DNA of 22,453 nt from NCBI GenBank assembly GCA_003158115.1, contig PMGM01000082.1, positions 23,805-46,257 of the forward strand, in the 5' to 3' direction. Within the stretch, counting starts at the first letter, position 1; every line of letters begins with the position of its first letter. Made by a program: the position numbers and the translations under genes. Source of the stretch: Methanobacterium sp. (GTDB lineage: Archaea; Methanobacteriota; Methanobacteria; Methanobacteriales; Methanobacteriaceae). Below, piece by piece: positions 1 through 9,252 of this stretch. The notes under the pieces are model-generated. The model did not search any database. It was not told the origin of the DNA and was given only the letters and a program-made list of their open reading frames with translations.

Positions 1-21
1 GATCTATTTGAGGAGAAAATT

Positions 22-1038
22 ATGAATCATAAGACTATTATCCTATTTCTAATTGGAATTGCTGTCCTAGCATTAATGGTTATTTTCATAGGCCCAGGTA
101 AAATTGAAAGCGCTCTTAAACATGCTGATCCATGGTACGTTGCATTGGCTGTGATTGTACAATTTTTTATATATGGATTGTGGACTCAGAGATGGTCTAT
201 TACTATTCATTCGCTCCATATAAGTATTAAAAAAAGGCATATCTTTCCAATGTTAATGGTTGGTTTAGCTGTAAACAATATCACACCCAGTGCAAGGGGT
301 GGGGGAGAACCAGTTAGGGCTTATATGCTTTCAAAATATGCTAATGTTCCATTAGAAAATGCATTAGCAACAGTAATTGCAGATAGAGGGCTTGATACAT
401 TCCCATTTGTTGTTCTAGCTATTATTACAATCATTTTTTCTGTATCTTATTTGAAACTTCCCGAATTGGTTGTAATAGGTTTGATAATTTCTCTTGTGGC
501 TTTGGTATTTGCATTTATTATAATTCTCTATATGTGCATTAACGAGTCTGCAGGTGAAAGGATCACACTCTGGGGTGTAAGAGTTGTAAAAAGATTTTCA
601 AAGAAGAAACACCATGAAATCGATAAAAGAGCAATTGAAGCTATGATTGGATTTCAAAATAGCATGAAGGTCATGATTAAAGACAGGAGGGTATTGTTAT
701 TTGGGCTTCCACTATCATTTTTAATATGGTTTATGGAAATAACTAGAGTATACATAGTTTTCTCATCATTTGGCACACCAGTTCCACTTGAAATAATCGG
801 TGCTGTTTTTGTTATAGCCACATTAATAGGTATGATTCCACTTCTTCCCGGAGGCTTAGGGGCTATAGATGGTGTTATGATTGTTTTATATTCTGCAGCA
901 GGTGTTCCTCCATCAATAAGTGCAGCAGCCACCATAGTTGAAAGGTTGATATCATTCTGGATGACATCATTTATAGGAATGGGAATGCTTCCATATGTTG
1001 GGTCGGGTGTTATGGACAAAATCACAGAAAAATTTTAG
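22..1038 (+). CDS. UPF0104 / lysylphosphatidylglycerol synthase TM-region (flippase-like) membrane protein
   Basis: A 338-residue polytopic membrane protein with about seven or eight hydrophobic segments. Residues 85-103 carry the hallmark of the UPF0104/PF03706 family ([19 protein letters not shown]), and residues 274-285 hold a second conserved stretch, [12 protein letters not shown]. Length fits archaeal members of about 320-350 residues. Bacterial relatives form the membrane half of MprF, which makes and flips lysyl-phosphatidylglycerol. Archaeal stand-alone members lack the synthase domain, so a role in handling lipid or lipid-linked substrates is inference only. The ATG at 22 has a good SD (AGGAG at 11-15). 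The same frame stays open to the window edge, so a longer N-terminus cannot be excluded, but the SD favours this start. A T7 run follows at 1060-1066. Confidence 0.85.
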   Translation: MNHKTIILFLIGIAVLALMVIFIGPGKIESALKHADPWYVALAVIVQFFIYGLWTQRWSITIHSLHISIKKRHIFPMLMVGLAVNNITPSARGGGEPVRAYMLSKYANVPLENALATVIADRGLDTFPFVVLAIITIIFSVSYLKLPELVVIGLIISLVALVFAFIIILYMCINESAGERITLWGVRVVKRFSKKKHHEIDKRAIEAMIGFQNSMKVMIKDRRVLLFGLPLSFLIWFMEITRVYIVFSSFGTPVPLEIIGAVFVIATLIGMIPLLPGGLGAIDGVMIVLYSAAGVPPSISAAATIVERLISFWMTSFIGMGMLPYVGSGVMDKITEKF

Positions 1039-1059
1039 TTAATTACAATTTCTCAATCA

Positions 1060-1066
1060 TTTTTTT
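1060..1066 (+). terminator. Oligo-T tract after the UPF0104 gene
   Basis: Seven consecutive T lie 21 bases after the stop codon and before the ftr promoter. Archaeal RNA polymerase terminates at oligo-T tracts without needing a hairpin, so this is a plausible 3' end for the upstream transcript. Confidence 0.4.
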
Positions 1067-1082
1067 ATGGCCCGATGATTAA

Positions 1083-1098
1083 ATGGAAAAATTTATAA
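1083..1098 (+). promoter_or_regulatory. Likely ftr promoter (BRE/TATA)
   Basis: A purine-rich BRE-like stretch (ATGGAAAA) is followed directly by the TATA-like ATTTATAA at 1091-1098. The box centre is about 39 bases before the ftr ATG. With the usual archaeal spacing of about 25-27 bases to the start site, this would give a short leader that just holds the GGTGAT ribosome binding site. Assigned by position and sequence only. Confidence 0.5.
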
Positions 1099-1132
1099 CT
1101 TCTCCAAAACTACGATCTAGACGGTGATAATC

Positions 1133-2026
1133 ATGGAAATAAACGGAGTAGAAATAGAAGATAACTTTGCAGAAGCATTCGGCATAAAAGTATCCAGAAT
1201 TCTTATTACTGCAGCAACTAAAAAACTAGCACTAATAGCAGCTACAGAGGCCACAGGCTACGGAACATCTGTTATTGGTTGCCCTGCAGAAGCAGGAATA
1301 GATGGTTATGTACCTCCTCAGAAGACTCCTGATGGAAGGCCAGGCTATGTAATAATGATCTGTAACATGAATAAGGATAAATTGGATCATGAATTACTTG
1401 AAAGGGTAGGTATGTGTATATTAACCGCTGCAACTACTGCAGTCTTTGATTGGATGGATGAACCAGATGAAAAACTCAAGACAGGACAAAAATTAAAGTT
1501 CTTCGGTGATGGTTACGAACAAACACTTGACATACAAGGTAGAAAAGTTCATTCAATACCTTTAATGTCTGGAGACTTTTTAGTAGAAGCAGAATTAGGA
1601 ATTAGAGCCGGAGTTGCAGGTGGAAACTTTTTCATACTAGCAGAAAATCAACCAGCAGGACTTTTAGCAGCAGATGCGGCTGTAGATGCTATTGAGGCAG
1701 TTCCTGGGGCAATTACACCATTCCCTGGTGGAATAGTAGCTTCTGGTTCAAAGGTCGGATCAACAAAATACAAATTTTTAGGTGCTTCAACCAACGAAAA
1801 AATGTGTGTAACTCTCAAGGATGAAGTTGAAGGATGTCAAATACCTGAAAATGTTAACGGTGTCTACGAAATTGTAATCGATGGAGTAGATGAAGATGCA
1901 GTTAAAGCAGCTATGAAAGCAGGTATAGAAGCAGCTGTTAAGATAGCTGGTGTTATTCAGATAAGTGCAGGTAACTTTGGAGGAAACCTAGGTAAATATC
2001 AGATAAAACTACACGAGCTTTTCTAA
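1133..2026 (+). CDS. ftr: Formylmethanofuran--tetrahydromethanopterin formyltransferase
   Basis: Ftr moves the formyl group from formylmethanofuran to tetrahydromethanopterin, the second step of CO2 reduction to methane; the enzyme is soluble and cytoplasmic. The protein matches Ftr end to end. It starts [20 protein letters not shown] and has the family stretch [17 protein letters not shown] near residues 60-76; it ends in the typical glycine-rich [20 protein letters not shown]. Translation is taken from the ATG at 1133, giving 297 residues, the usual family length. An in-frame GTG at 1124 is rejected because it lies inside the ribosome binding site GGTGAT. The gene stands alone with its own TATA box and oligo-T terminator, which fits a highly expressed monocistronic catabolic gene. 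Confidence 0.98.
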   Translation: MEINGVEIEDNFAEAFGIKVSRILITAATKKLALIAATEATGYGTSVIGCPAEAGIDGYVPPQKTPDGRPGYVIMICNMNKDKLDHELLERVGMCILTAATTAVFDWMDEPDEKLKTGQKLKFFGDGYEQTLDIQGRKVHSIPLMSGDFLVEAELGIRAGVAGGNFFILAENQPAGLLAADAAVDAIEAVPGAITPFPGGIVASGSKVGSTKYKFLGASTNEKMCVTLKDEVEGCQIPENVNGVYEIVIDGVDEDAVKAAMKAGIEAAVKIAGVIQISAGNFGGNLGKYQIKLHELF

Positions 2027-2033
2027 TATTTTA

Positions 2034-2057
2034 TTTTTTTTTGAAATCTTTTTTTTT
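2034..2057 (+). terminator. Double oligo-T terminator of ftr
   Basis: Two runs of nine T (2034-2042 and 2049-2057) begin seven bases after the ftr stop, with only GAAATC between them. Tandem oligo-T tracts are classic strong archaeal terminators. They separate ftr from the convergent channel gene, but that gene gains no T tract from them on its own strand. Confidence 0.75.
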
Positions 2058-2099
2058 AATTAACAACTTATATCATTCGATCTTGTATCTATTCTTGAT

Positions 2100-3263
2100 T
2101 TATCCAGTTATACAGAACTGTTCTATTTTCTCGCTCTCAACGATATTCCAAATTTCTGCTTCAGAAAGATCTACACCAAGCAACATTCCAGATTTGCCCA
2201 AGGCTTCTACTATTTTTTTAATTGTTTCAACATTCCTTGCAGATACAGTGTGTGAATGTACTTGCCTGGATATTTGAGAAAGAGCTTCCAATGATCTTTT
2301 GGCATCAGGTTTCTGATACTCTTCTTCACATCTTTTAAGATCATTTTTATTCTTTAAATAGAGTTTTCTTGTTACAACCTGTCTTAAACCTGGAAGATAA
2401 TGTTTGGAATCTAATATTCTGCCTTCCATATTGATAATAATTCTTTTATCATCAATATCACTAGCCTTATGTCTTAAAAGAAGTTCAGTTACTCTTCCAA
2501 ATTGTGATATTTTCTGGACTATTTCGTTACGTGTTAAATTTACACCTAAAAGATATCCTCTCATTTTTAATTCCTCTTCAACCTTTGAAAGGCTTTGAGT
2601 ATCGGGACCCGAAATGGTGTGTGAATGAATTCCTCCGCCAGATATGGTGTAAAGTCTTTCTAAGGATTCCATTCTTTCAGAATCTTCGTTAAGACTATTT
2701 AAAAATTTATCCATGGCTTTAGGATCGGAAAGTTTGACCTTCCTTTTGAGAGGTTCATTAAATCCTGGAAGGTAATATATTATGTCTTCTAAAGTGCATC
2801 CGTGTTTGAGAATAATTTCTGCCTCTTCCTTTATGTCTGTGACATCATGCATTTCAGTGATTATCATTTCAGGTTTTAAAATAACCTCAACCATTCTACC
2901 CTTCTTTCTTGCAACTTCTTTTATTTCTTCTTCATTCAGGTTAACACCTAATAATAAACCCTCTCTTTTCAGTTCTTCAACAACTTTTTCGAGACTTTCC
3001 TTATTGGGGCCTGATATCCAATGGGAGTGGATTCCACTAACTGATTCATAGATACTTTCTAAAGATTTTTTCCGTGCACCTTCGCGTTCTAAACCACTTA
3101 AAAATCTATTAAGTTGGGATTGATCGGATACTCCAATTTTTCTAGCTAAAGGCTCTTTGAACTCGGGTAGATGATATTCTATGTTTTCGAGGGTGCATCC
3201 ATATTTTAGGATGATCTCGGATTCTTTACGTATTTCATTTACACCGTGCATATCTGTTATTTT
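2100..3263 (-). repeat. Triplicated protein domain coded in tandem inside the channel gene
   Basis: On the minus strand the last 1.16 kb of the channel gene codes three copies of one domain. Repeat 1 is about 2868-3263, repeat 2 about 2469-2867 and repeat 3 about 2103-2468. Repeats 1 and 2 are clearly alike ([20 protein letters not shown] versus [20 protein letters not shown]). Repeat 3 is more diverged and shorter, and lacks the cysteine. The DNA copies have diverged strongly, so this is an old duplication and not a recent or recombining repeat. Confidence 0.85.
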
Positions 3264-4043
3264 CATTATGGTAGGTTCCATTGAAGCGAAATATATGTCT
3301 TCAGCTCCGCTAGTTTCGGGTGATATGACTTTATCTGCACCTGAACGGTACAATCTACGGACATTTTCACTTTTACTTGCTCTTGTAACTATCCATATCT
3401 TTGGATGAATTTCACGTGCTGTCAGAGTTATGAAGAGATTATCCACATCGTCTCCTGTTGTTATAATAACCCCTCTAGCTTTTTTTATACCTGCTTCGAT
3501 CATGATATTTTCGTCTGTTGCGTCTCCGGGAATGGCAAGAATATCTGGATCTTTCCACAGTTGCTTTTTAACCACACTTTCATCTCTCTCAATTATGATT
3601 GCCTGTATATTCCTTTTTTTGAGTTCTTTATGTACAGCGCTTCCAACCCTTCCATAACCACAAAGGACAAAATGATCCTTACATGCACCTATCATCCTTC
3701 GCTGTTTAGCGCCTGATGTTATTTCTTCTACTGCCATTGTAACCACCGTTATTGTTAATGTAAATGCATAAGCGAGCAGAGCAACTCCACCCATTATAAG
3801 AGTTATTGTAAAAATTTTTTGTATTGGAGTTATTGGCTGAATGTCACCAAAACCAACGGTTGCTATAGTTTGTACTGTAAAATAAAGAGAATTTAGCAGA
3901 TCTAAATGCATTATATATGTAGACCCTACAACACCGTACGTAATAAGCAATAATACTCCTATTAAAGCATATAATGCTAATTTAACTGGTAGATTGGAAA
4001 TATCTCTGCTTATAGGTAGTAAAGGCATATATGGCGGACGCAT
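2100..4043 (-). CDS. Two-TM potassium channel protein with RCK (TrkA-N) domain and three copies of an unrecognised C-terminal domain
   Basis: A 647-residue protein. Residues 1-105 form a two-TM pore: TM1 about 21-41, pore helix and filter with TVGFGD at 62-67, TM2 about 77-104. Residues 122-245 are a Rossmann TrkA-N/RCK domain with the dinucleotide loop GYGRVGSAV (129-137), the strand-end acid E152 and GDATDE (173-178). This layout resembles MthK, a ligand-gated K+ channel, but the TrkA-C domain is absent. Residues 261 to the end are three tandem repeats (about 261-392, 393-525, 526-647). Each carries a YLPGF-like segment, then HSHWISG (339-345), HSHTISG (473-479) or HSHTVSA (596-602), and then LLGVNL/LLGVDL (364-369, 498-503, 621-626). 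The start has a good SD (GGTGATC) and the gene stands alone, divergent from the CheB-CheR gene. Channel role is probable; the repeat function is unknown to me. Confidence 0.88.
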   Translation of the reverse strand: MRPPYMPLLPISRDISNLPVKLALYALIGVLLLITYGVVGSTYIMHLDLLNSLYFTVQTIATVGFGDIQPITPIQKIFTITLIMGGVALLAYAFTLTITVVTMAVEEITSGAKQRRMIGACKDHFVLCGYGRVGSAVHKELKKRNIQAIIIERDESVVKKQLWKDPDILAIPGDATDENIMIEAGIKKARGVIITTGDDVDNLFITLTAREIHPKIWIVTRASKSENVRRLYRSGADKVISPETSGAEDIYFASMEPTIMKITDMHGVNEIRKESEIILKYGCTLENIEYHLPEFKEPLARKIGVSDQSQLNRFLSGLEREGARKKSLESIYESVSGIHSHWISGPNKESLEKVVEELKREGLLLGVNLNEEEIKEVARKKGRMVEVILKPEMIITEMHDVTDIKEEAEIILKHGCTLEDIIYYLPGFNEPLKRKVKLSDPKAMDKFLNSLNEDSERMESLERLYTISGGGIHSHTISGPDTQSLSKVEEELKMRGYLLGVNLTRNEIVQKISQFGRVTELLLRHKASDIDDKRIIINMEGRILDSKHYLPGLRQVVTRKLYLKNKNDLKRCEEEYQKPDAKRSLEALSQISRQVHSHTVSARNVETIKKIVEALGKSGMLLGVDLSEAEIWNIVESEKIEQFCITG

Positions 4044-4476
4044 AAGATCACCAATTTTGTATTAAAATATTTTTCAACTAATCTGTAATTAATCTTCAGA
4101 TAATATTCAATTTCGATTATGATCATATTATATACATTAATTCGGTATGATCTATAGTTATTATTAAATATTTACCATTCAAATTTATAACAATTATCTA
4201 TTCAACAAATTAAGGAATATTATAAGCTGAATATATATCGACTCAATTAAACGATTTTGGTGCCTATCATCTCTAATAACAATATATTATTTAAATTAAT
4301 AAGTTATTATCCTTAAAAGATCAAAAGCCCCAATTTGAGTAATTGCCAACAAATAATTATGTCAAATCTTTAAACAGAAGACAATTTATAATTCATATAT
4401 ATTACAAAATAGATATTATTGAAATATATTAAATAAATAGGCAAAATATTTAGTTCTGTAATAATGAGTGGTCTAA
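4044..4476. promoter_or_regulatory. 433-nt divergent intergenic region between channel gene and CheB-CheR gene
   Basis: Very AT-rich, with no credible ORF or tRNA. It must hold both divergent promoters. For the plus-strand gene the best placed box is AAATATATTAAA near 4422-4433, about 50 bases before the ATG; another is TTTATAA at 4385-4391. A perfect 7-bp inverted repeat, TAATAAC (4274-4280) and GTTATTA (4303-4309), lies near the middle and could be an operator, although such dyads arise easily by chance in this composition. Next to the channel gene start only its SD is clear. Confidence 0.4.
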
Positions 4477-7401
4477 ATGGCTGATAATATAGAAAAAAAA
4501 TTCAAAGATAATTATTCAAATACCTCAAGATTTCTGTATGTTGGTATTGGAGCATCTGCTGGTGGACTAGATGCTTTAAAAAAATTTCTTTACAATATTC
4601 CTGAAAATAGTGGAAGCGCATTTATTATTGTCCAACATATGGATCCTACTCATAAAAGTGGTTTAGTTAATATTTTAGGTAACTACACAGACCTTGAAGT
4701 TTTAGAGATTGTAGACGGTGTTCAAGTCGAGTCTGAACATGTTTATGTTATTCCACCAAACAAAGATTTAGGAATTTTAGATGGTAAACTCCAATTAATG
4801 GAACCCATTGAACCACATGGTCTTAGAATGCCAATAAATTACTTTTTTACAAGTTTAGCTGAGGATCAAGGAGATGAAAGTGTAGGTATAATTCTATCAG
4901 GGTTTGGAACTGATGGTTCAATAGGTTTAAAGTCCATCAAAGCAAATGGAGGCATATGTATGGCCCAAGATCCTAATACTGCTGGATCGGAAGGTATGCC
5001 TTCTAGTGCAATTAATACAGGACTTGTGGATATTATTTTAGCTCCTGAAGAAATGCCTGAAACGTTATCGTCATACAAAAAATCTTCCAGCAAGATTCTG
5101 AAAAAAATCCTCACTCCTGAAGATAGGAATATACAAGCACTTAGGAAGATATTTATTTTAATTAGGAATAGAACAGGGCATGATTTTTCCCAATATAAAA
5201 AAAGTACTGTTTTTCGTCGTGTTGGACGTAGAATGAACCTGCATCAAATTGAAGATATCTCTCAATATCTCCGATATATTCAAGAAAACACTGATGAATT
5301 GGATTTGCTTTTCAAGGAATTCTTAATAAATGTAACAAATTTCTTCAGAGATCCAGAGGCCTTTGAATCATTAAAAGATGGAACTTTAAAAGAGTTGATA
5401 TCAGAAAAATCAGATTATGAAACTATAAGGGTTTGGGTTCCAGGCTGTTCTACTGGTGAAGAAGTTTATTCAATTGCAATAATTATAAAGGAACTTTTGG
5501 AAGACGCTGGTAAAAAATTGGAAGTACAAATATTTGGGACTGATCTTGATTCTTTATCTATTAATGTAGCACGTTCAGGAACTTATAGTGGAGTGATAAC
5601 AGATATTAGTAAAGAACGTCTAAACAAATATTTTTATAAAAAAGACAATGAAGTAACGATTAAAGATGATATAAGGGATATGGTGGTATTTGCTAATCAT
5701 AATGTAATTAAGGATCCTCCATTTACTAAATTAGATCTTATTTCTTGTCGAAACCTCCTGATCTATCTTGAAACAGATGCACAGGAAAAAGTTCTTTCAA
5801 AATTTAATTATTCCTTAAAAAAGGATGGTATTTTATTTTTAGGTCCTTCAGAAAGTATTGGAGAATTTATAGACTCATTTTCAGTGATAGATAGTAAGTG
5901 GAAAATATATAAAAGGTTCAAATCAGATGATTCTGTATTTGATATCACAAAGAGTCATACAATTCCCTATAATTTACATTCATCAAAATATTGGGATTCA
6001 CAATTTGGTTTAAAGGATGTGAAACCAAAAAAAGTTGGAAATATAACTTTATTGGCTGAAAAAAAGTTAATAGATTTATATGCACCACCATCTGTACTGA
6101 TTAATGATTTGGGTGAAATTTTATTTATACATGGTCGTTTAGGAAAATATTTAGAACCTTCACCTGGAAGGGCTCGTATAAATATTGTTGAAATGGCAAA
6201 TGAAGAAATAAAATTGCAATTAAATTCAGCAATCCAAAATGCAATTTCAACTAATGAAGATATTGTATTGGAAAATCTAATAGTAGAAGAGAATACTAAT
6301 CCAATCAAACTCGTTGTAAAACCTTTGAAAGATCCCGAGTTTATAAATGGATTGTTAATTGTTTCATTTGAAGAATCATCGGTACAAGATGATGAAGTTC
6401 AAAATAAGAAAATATATCCCATTTCAAACTGTGAGGATCGTACTAATGCACTGGAAACTGAGCTTAAGAGGACTAAAGAGCGACTCAACATCACAATTGA
6501 GGATATGACCACATCTAATGAGGAACTTAAATCTGCAAATGAAGAATTACAATCAATGAATGAAGAGTCTCAAAGCACAAATGAAGAGTTAGAAACATCC
6601 AAAGAAGAATTACAATCCATCAATGAAGAACTCACAATTGTAAACAGTGAACTTCAAACTAAAATCGATGAATTATCGATAATAAATGATGATATGGCCA
6701 ACCTTTTCAACAGTACAGAGATAGCAACAATATTTGTGGATAATGAACTGAAAATACGTCGTTTTACAGATGAAGCAACCAAAATAATAAAGCTTATAAA
6801 ATCCGATGTGGGAAGATCATTAGGAGATATTGTTTCTAGCATAAACTACCCTGATTTAGTTGATGACATACAAAAAGTAATTGATAAGGTTGCTTACAAA
6901 GAAAAAGAGGTTAATGATGTCAATGGGCATTGGTATAAGGTGCGAATAATGCCTTATAAAACATCGAAGAATATTATTGATGGTGCAATTATCACAACCA
7001 TAGATGTAAGTGGTATGAAAAATACACAAGAAAAATTACAGGACGCACTTAACTATGCTGAAAATATTATTTACATAACACACGAACCATTATTAGTCCT
7101 TGACAATGAATTAATAATAATATCTGCTAATAAATCGTTCTATGATACTTTTAAATTAAAAAAATCAACTACGGAAGGGGAGAAATTGTATGAAATAAGT
7201 GAAGGTGATTGGAATATACCCTCAATTCGAAATCTTCTTTCTGATATTATTAAAGAAAACAATATTATTAATGACTTTGAATTTGATCACACATTCAATA
7301 AAGTTGGACATAAAAAAATGATGTTAAATGCTAGAAAAATTTACAGAAGTGATATGGGCAAAGACACGATCCTTTTGGCTATGACAGATAAAAATATTTA
7401 A
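4477..7401 (+). CDS. CheB-CheR-PAS fusion signalling protein without a kinase domain
   Basis: A 974-residue multidomain protein. Residues 20-200 are a CheB methylesterase with its triad visible: S27 in GASAGG, H54 in QHMDP and D146 in GFGTDG. There is no N-terminal receiver. Residues 215-480 are a CheR methyltransferase, with the helical N-domain (HDFSQYKKSTVFRRVGRRM, 235-253), the SAM loop GCSTGEE (323-329) and GTDLD (354-358). A PAS-like region follows (about 535-635), then a coiled coil rich in NEEL/EELQS heptads (about 655-735). Two further PAS domains follow (about 740-848 and 858-974). The protein ends at LLAMTDKNI, where a histidine kinase usually follows in related fusions. No receptor, CheA or CheY gene lies nearby. 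The start has a GAGTGGT SD. A sensory or modifying role is likely but the target is unknown. Acquisition from bacteria is plausible but not shown here. Confidence 0.9.
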   Translation: MADNIEKKFKDNYSNTSRFLYVGIGASAGGLDALKKFLYNIPENSGSAFIIVQHMDPTHKSGLVNILGNYTDLEVLEIVDGVQVESEHVYVIPPNKDLGILDGKLQLMEPIEPHGLRMPINYFFTSLAEDQGDESVGIILSGFGTDGSIGLKSIKANGGICMAQDPNTAGSEGMPSSAINTGLVDIILAPEEMPETLSSYKKSSSKILKKILTPEDRNIQALRKIFILIRNRTGHDFSQYKKSTVFRRVGRRMNLHQIEDISQYLRYIQENTDELDLLFKEFLINVTNFFRDPEAFESLKDGTLKELISEKSDYETIRVWVPGCSTGEEVYSIAIIIKELLEDAGKKLEVQIFGTDLDSLSINVARSGTYSGVITDISKERLNKYFYKKDNEVTIKDDIRDMVVFANHNVIKDPPFTKLDLISCRNLLIYLETDAQEKVLSKFNYSLKKDGILFLGPSESIGEFIDSFSVIDSKWKIYKRFKSDDSVFDITKSHTIPYNLHSSKYWDSQFGLKDVKPKKVGNITLLAEKKLIDLYAPPSVLINDLGEILFIHGRLGKYLEPSPGRARINIVEMANEEIKLQLNSAIQNAISTNEDIVLENLIVEENTNPIKLVVKPLKDPEFINGLLIVSFEESSVQDDEVQNKKIYPISNCEDRTNALETELKRTKERLNITIEDMTTSNEELKSANEELQSMNEESQSTNEELETSKEELQSINEELTIVNSELQTKIDELSIINDDMANLFNSTEIATIFVDNELKIRRFTDEATKIIKLIKSDVGRSLGDIVSSINYPDLVDDIQKVIDKVAYKEKEVNDVNGHWYKVRIMPYKTSKNIIDGAIITTIDVSGMKNTQEKLQDALNYAENIIYITHEPLLVLDNELIIISANKSFYDTFKLKKSTTEGEKLYEISEGDWNIPSIRNLLSDIIKENNIINDFEFDHTFNKVGHKKMMLNARKIYRSDMGKDTILLAMTDKNI

Positions 7402-7427
7402 TTCTGGATATTTTAATCCTAAATGCA

Positions 7428-7435
7428 TTTTTTTT
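7428..7435 (+). terminator. Oligo-T tract after the CheB-CheR gene
   Basis: Eight T in a row, 26 bases after the stop codon and 13 before the next start codon. It is a reasonable archaeal termination site, but read-through into the closely following nnr gene is equally possible. Confidence 0.4.
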
Positions 7436-7448
7436 AAGTGGTGATAAA

Positions 7449-8927
7449 ATGAATATAATGGATATGAATGTTATCGACTCCAATGCCAGTACAATGGGAA
7501 TTTCAAGGTTAACATTGATGGAAAATGCTGGTAGATCTATTGCAAATAAGATAGTAAATATTTCAAAACCTTGCAAAGTTACAATATTTGCTGGTACTGG
7601 TGGAAATGGTGGAGATGGTTTTGTAGCTGCAAGACATCTTCTTAACATGGACTTTGAAGTTGATATTTACTTTCTTGGGCATCCATCAGATATAAAATCA
7701 ACTGAATCACTTAAAAACTGGGAAATACTAAAAAATATAAATATTAAAACAAATTCACTAGAAATTCATGTTATTAAGGACTCTTCACAACTGGAATCTA
7801 CAAATTCTGCTGTTGTTGTAGATGCAATTCTTGGTACCGGTATCAAAGGAAACATAAGAGAACCAGTTTCAAGTGCAGTTGATATTATAAACAATTCCAG
7901 TGGTACTGTTATTGCAGTAGACATTCCCACGGGATTAGATCCGCAAACAGGTATGGTAAATCACAAGGCTGTTGAAGCAGATTTCACAATAACTTTCCAC
8001 AAACAGAAAAAAGGTATTAAAAATGGGGACAAAAAGTATTTAGGAACGATTGTTGTCTGTGATATAGGAATTCCGAGGGAAGTTGAACTGTATACTGGTC
8101 CTGGTGATTTACTAAGATTAAATGGGAGAGAAACAAATTCACACAAGGGCCAAAATGGTAATGTATTGGTTGTTGGTGGAAGTAATGAATATTCTGGCGC
8201 TCCTGCACTGGCAGCATTATCTGCTCTAAGGTCTGGAGCAGATATATCTATTGTAGCATGTCCTACCAGTGTAGCGTCTCCAATCAGATCATATTCACCT
8301 GATTTAATAGTTAAAGGTCTTTCTGATAATTATATAAACTTTGATGATACCTCCAAAATATTAGAAATATCAAAAAAAGCCGATTCAATGGTTATCGGTT
8401 GTGGCATTGGAATGGAAGAAGAAACAAGTTTGGCTTTGAATGAAATGATTGAGAAAATTCAAAAACCCATAGTTATTGATGCAGATGCATTAAAAATTTT
8501 AGATTCTAATTTAATCTCTGAACACAGGAATGAAATTGTTTTAACACCCCACAAAGCAGAATTTAAAGCATTCTTTGGTGTTGATATTCCAGAAAAACTC
8601 AGTCAAAAAATTGATATTGTGTCAGAATATTCTAAAGAATGTACATGTACAGTGGTTCTAAAGGGGAATGTGGACATTATTTCAAATGGAGAATCAGTTA
8701 AACTTAACGATACTGGAAATCCAGGTATGACGGTAGGGGGTACAGGAGACGTGTTAGCTGGTCTTATTGGGGGTTTGTTGGCTCAAGGTCATAATGCTTA
8801 TGAATCAGCTTATTTAGGAGCTTTTATTAATGGAACTGCTGGAGACATTGCTAAAAAAGAATATGGATATAATTATCTTGCTAGTGATGTTTTAAAATAT
8901 ATTCCTAAAGTTTTTAGGATTAGCTAA
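7449..8927 (+). CDS. nnr: Bifunctional NAD(P)H-hydrate epimerase / ADP-dependent NAD(P)H-hydrate dehydratase
   Basis: A repair enzyme for damaged nicotinamide cofactors. The N-terminal YjeF-type half (about 1-215) epimerises R- and S-NAD(P)HX, and the C-terminal ribokinase-like half (about 225-492) dehydrates S-NAD(P)HX back to NAD(P)H using ADP. Visible motifs: LTLMENAGRS (21-30), GTGGNGGDG (49-57) and DIPTGLDPQTG (158-168) in the epimerase; SHKGQNGNVLVVGGS (231-245), LTPHKAE (365-371) and NPGMTVGGTGDVLAG (424-438) with the catalytic GTGD in the dehydratase. The length of 492 matches the fused bacterial and archaeal form. The start follows GGTGATAAA. The stop overlaps the stop of the opposing small membrane gene by four bases. 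Confidence 0.95.
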   Translation: MNIMDMNVIDSNASTMGISRLTLMENAGRSIANKIVNISKPCKVTIFAGTGGNGGDGFVAARHLLNMDFEVDIYFLGHPSDIKSTESLKNWEILKNINIKTNSLEIHVIKDSSQLESTNSAVVVDAILGTGIKGNIREPVSSAVDIINNSSGTVIAVDIPTGLDPQTGMVNHKAVEADFTITFHKQKKGIKNGDKKYLGTIVVCDIGIPREVELYTGPGDLLRLNGRETNSHKGQNGNVLVVGGSNEYSGAPALAALSALRSGADISIVACPTSVASPIRSYSPDLIVKGLSDNYINFDDTSKILEISKKADSMVIGCGIGMEEETSLALNEMIEKIQKPIVIDADALKILDSNLISEHRNEIVLTPHKAEFKAFFGVDIPEKLSQKIDIVSEYSKECTCTVVLKGNVDIISNGESVKLNDTGNPGMTVGGTGDVLAGLIGGLLAQGHNAYESAYLGAFINGTAGDIAKKEYGYNYLASDVLKYIPKVFRIS

Positions 8928-9181
8928 TAAAATCCTAATAAACCTAAAATAATAAGGATAATAACTCCAATAAACCCACCAAATCCTGCTACCAAGACAG
9001 TAAGTATATTGATGGGTATGTGTACAAACGGAACTAAATCAACTATAAACAGAAGTACAAGTCCAAAGATCATATGTAGTAAGATTTTAATTATCAAACC
9101 AGCGGCTTTGAATAGAATTATCAAACCAATAGCTATAATAATTGCCAAAATAATTCCCAAAAAAATTGTATCAATGGTCAT
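8924..9181 (-). CDS. Small BofA-like membrane protein
   Basis: An 85-residue, almost wholly hydrophobic protein with about three membrane segments (2-22, 27-50, 56-83). The stretch HIPINILTVLVAGFGGFIGV (54-73) matches the conserved end of the BofA/SigK-inhibitor family, as does the preceding FGLVLLFIVDL. In Bacillus, BofA restrains processing of pro-sigma K in sporulation. Archaea have neither, so the role here is unknown and the name is only a family label. It converges with nnr, overlapping it tail to tail by four bases. A weak SD (GGGA) precedes the ATG. Confidence 0.7.
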   Translation of the reverse strand: MTIDTIFLGIILAIIIAIGLIILFKAAGLIIKILLHMIFGLVLLFIVDLVPFVHIPINILTVLVAGFGGFIGVIILIILGLLGFY

Positions 9182-9252
9182 TGTTTTCCCAAGACTTTAT
9201 TTATTCAAATCTATATTTATTATTTTTTTTAAACAATAATCTAAATGAAAAT

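Noticed and set aside
2..25. Possible C-terminus of an upstream gene (reading IYLRRKL then TGA, overlapping the first ATG as ATGA)
   Set aside because: Only seven codons are visible, so it cannot be separated from chance.
3405..3716. 103-residue ORF on the plus strand inside the channel gene
   Set aside because: It is a shadow of the TrkA-N coding region; the translation is Cys/Phe/Ser-rich and has no SD.
4274..4309. TAATAAC/GTTATTA inverted repeat in the divergent spacer
   Set aside because: Both arms are short and almost wholly A/T, with a 22-base centre, so chance is likely. It is noted only within the intergenic entry.
6520..6660. Imperfect tandem repeats in the DNA (variants of aatgaagaattacaatc)
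   Set aside because: They encode the NEEL/EELQS heptads of the coiled coil, which is typical of CheB-CheR fusions, so no separate repeat element is needed.
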